From an uncultured Verrucomicrobiota bacterium (lineage in GTDB: Bacteria > Verrucomicrobiota > Verrucomicrobiia > Chthoniobacterales > JACTMZ01), in NCBI GenBank assembly GCA_903953565.1, contig CAJBKE010000015.1:1-64000 (forward strand): 64,000 bases of DNA. Direction: 5' to 3'. Positions 63,510 to 64,000 of this stretch are shown piece by piece. Position 1 is the stretch's first letter, and each line of letters begins with the position of its first letter. The notes under the pieces were generated by a model. The model was not told the DNA's origin. It saw nothing but the letters and a program-made list of their open reading frames with translations, and ran no database searches. Both the position numbers and the translations under genes were made by a program.

Positions 63510-64000
63510 ATGATTCGTGCCCGTGTTTCCATCGTCGTCTTTCTCGCTTTGCTCGTGACCTCCGGCGCGGCGGAGCAGGAGGGCGCCGCCTTCGGGAAAT
63601 GGTGGAATTCGCAAACGGTGACCGGCGAACTGGGCGGCTTGCGTCCGGCGATGGCGGATCATGGGCTCTCTCTCGACGGTCGCTGGCGCGGAATTTATTA
63701 CGGCATCCTCTCGAGCGAGAATGGCTCGGGCAACGCCTTCCCGCAGGAGGTCGTTTTCAAAGGACGGCTCGACTTGGCCAAGGCGACAAAGTTCGGGGGA
63801 CTGCGCGGCCTCGGCGCCTTCGGCGAGGTGCGCTGGCGTGATCCGGCCTATGCCGCGAATCCGAACAACATCGTCGATGGCGACGGCTTCTTCAATCCGT
63901 CCCGCTATTCCGGCGGCGTCGGTTGGCGTTTGATGACCGCCGGTCTGGATTACATCGTGCCGGATATGTTCGGACGCGATGACGCGCTCGTGCTCCGCGG
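63510..64000 (+). CDS. OprB-like carbohydrate porin, 5' part
   Basis: ATG at 63510 opens a frame that continues past the window end, so 163 residues are visible. A signal peptide (MIRARVSIVVFLALLVTSGAAE) is followed by WWNSQTVTGELGGLRPAMADHGLSL, the OprB-type opening, then alternating strand patterns (RWRGIYYGILSS, VFKGRLDLAKATKFGGLRGLGAFGEVRW). It would be an outer-membrane sugar channel. A leader of about 110 bp separates it from the divergent transporter gene. The 3' end is missing. Confidence 0.82.
   Translation, partial: MIRARVSIVVFLALLVTSGAAEQEGAAFGKWWNSQTVTGELGGLRPAMADHGLSLDGRWRGIYYGILSSENGSGNAFPQEVVFKGRLDLAKATKFGGLRGLGAFGEVRWRDPAYAANPNNIVDGDGFFNPSRYSGGVGWRLMTAGLDYIVPDMFGRDDALVLR

Overview
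The window reads as a chromosomal segment of a Verrucomicrobiota-like bacterium. I infer this from the high GC, from an alternative complex III operon joined to two kinds of heme-copper oxidase, from many GTGA/ATGA stop-start overlaps, and from abundant palindromic and word-like intergenic repeats. No 16S gene or other lineage marker is present, so the assignment is an inference. I see no tRNA, rRNA, CRISPR array or insertion sequence.

Region 1 (about 1-19.5 kb) is a surface-polysaccharide locus. It holds five GT4-type glycosyltransferases, one GT2, two GT39/ArnT-like membrane proteins, an O-antigen polymerase-like protein, a Wzx-like flippase, two FkbM methyltransferases, a further methyltransferase, a sugar-nucleotide epimerase and a PAS-domain membrane protein. 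Genes lie on both strands, with convergent pairs that leave 0-2 bp between stop codons. Between about 3.6 and 16 kb the DNA looks less GC-rich than the rest (by eye), which fits an exchanged serotype-like cassette. Short word-like repeats fill the gaps and appear to have invaded coding sequence in frame in a GT2 gene and a MarR/GbsR-like regulator.

Region 2 (20.5-38.7 kb) is one long plus-strand respiratory operon: actABCDEF (quinol:cytochrome c oxidoreductase), an unknown membrane protein, ccoS, a cbb3-type core (ccoN, ccoO, a single-heme CcoP-like cytochrome), coxB and coxA of an aa3-type oxidase, heme A synthesis (ctaA, ctaB), a 38-aa membrane peptide, coxC, a SCO copper chaperone, a small cysteine-pair membrane protein and a DUF420 protein. 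From actA to coxA the genes almost all touch or overlap. Electrons would flow from quinol through ACIII and membrane cytochromes to either oxidase.

Region 3 (38.7-57.2 kb) is mainly minus strand. It has a PfkB kinase, a 712-aa lipoprotein, plus-strand cysH, then a tightly packed operon purA-uppS-(NtrC-like regulator)-pabC-like-mfd-SurA-like-pdxA. A MASE1/LytS-type kinase with a LytTR regulator follows, then tilS and serS.

Region 4 (57.3-64 kb) is plus strand except for one transporter: a DnaJ/CbpA-like chaperone, a YhaM-like OB/HD protein, a C39-like secreted protein, a DUF362 protein, a squalene/phytoene synthase, a minus-strand EamA transporter, and the start of an OprB-like porin cut by the window edge.

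The most unusual signals are: hairpin elements whose arms vary but whose architecture is constant, at gene junctions; repeat-derived in-frame insertions in two genes; an NtrC-family regulator with Glu at the phospho-acceptor site and GSFTGA for GAFTGA; and the ACIII-cbb3-aa3 mega-operon with small uncharacterised members.
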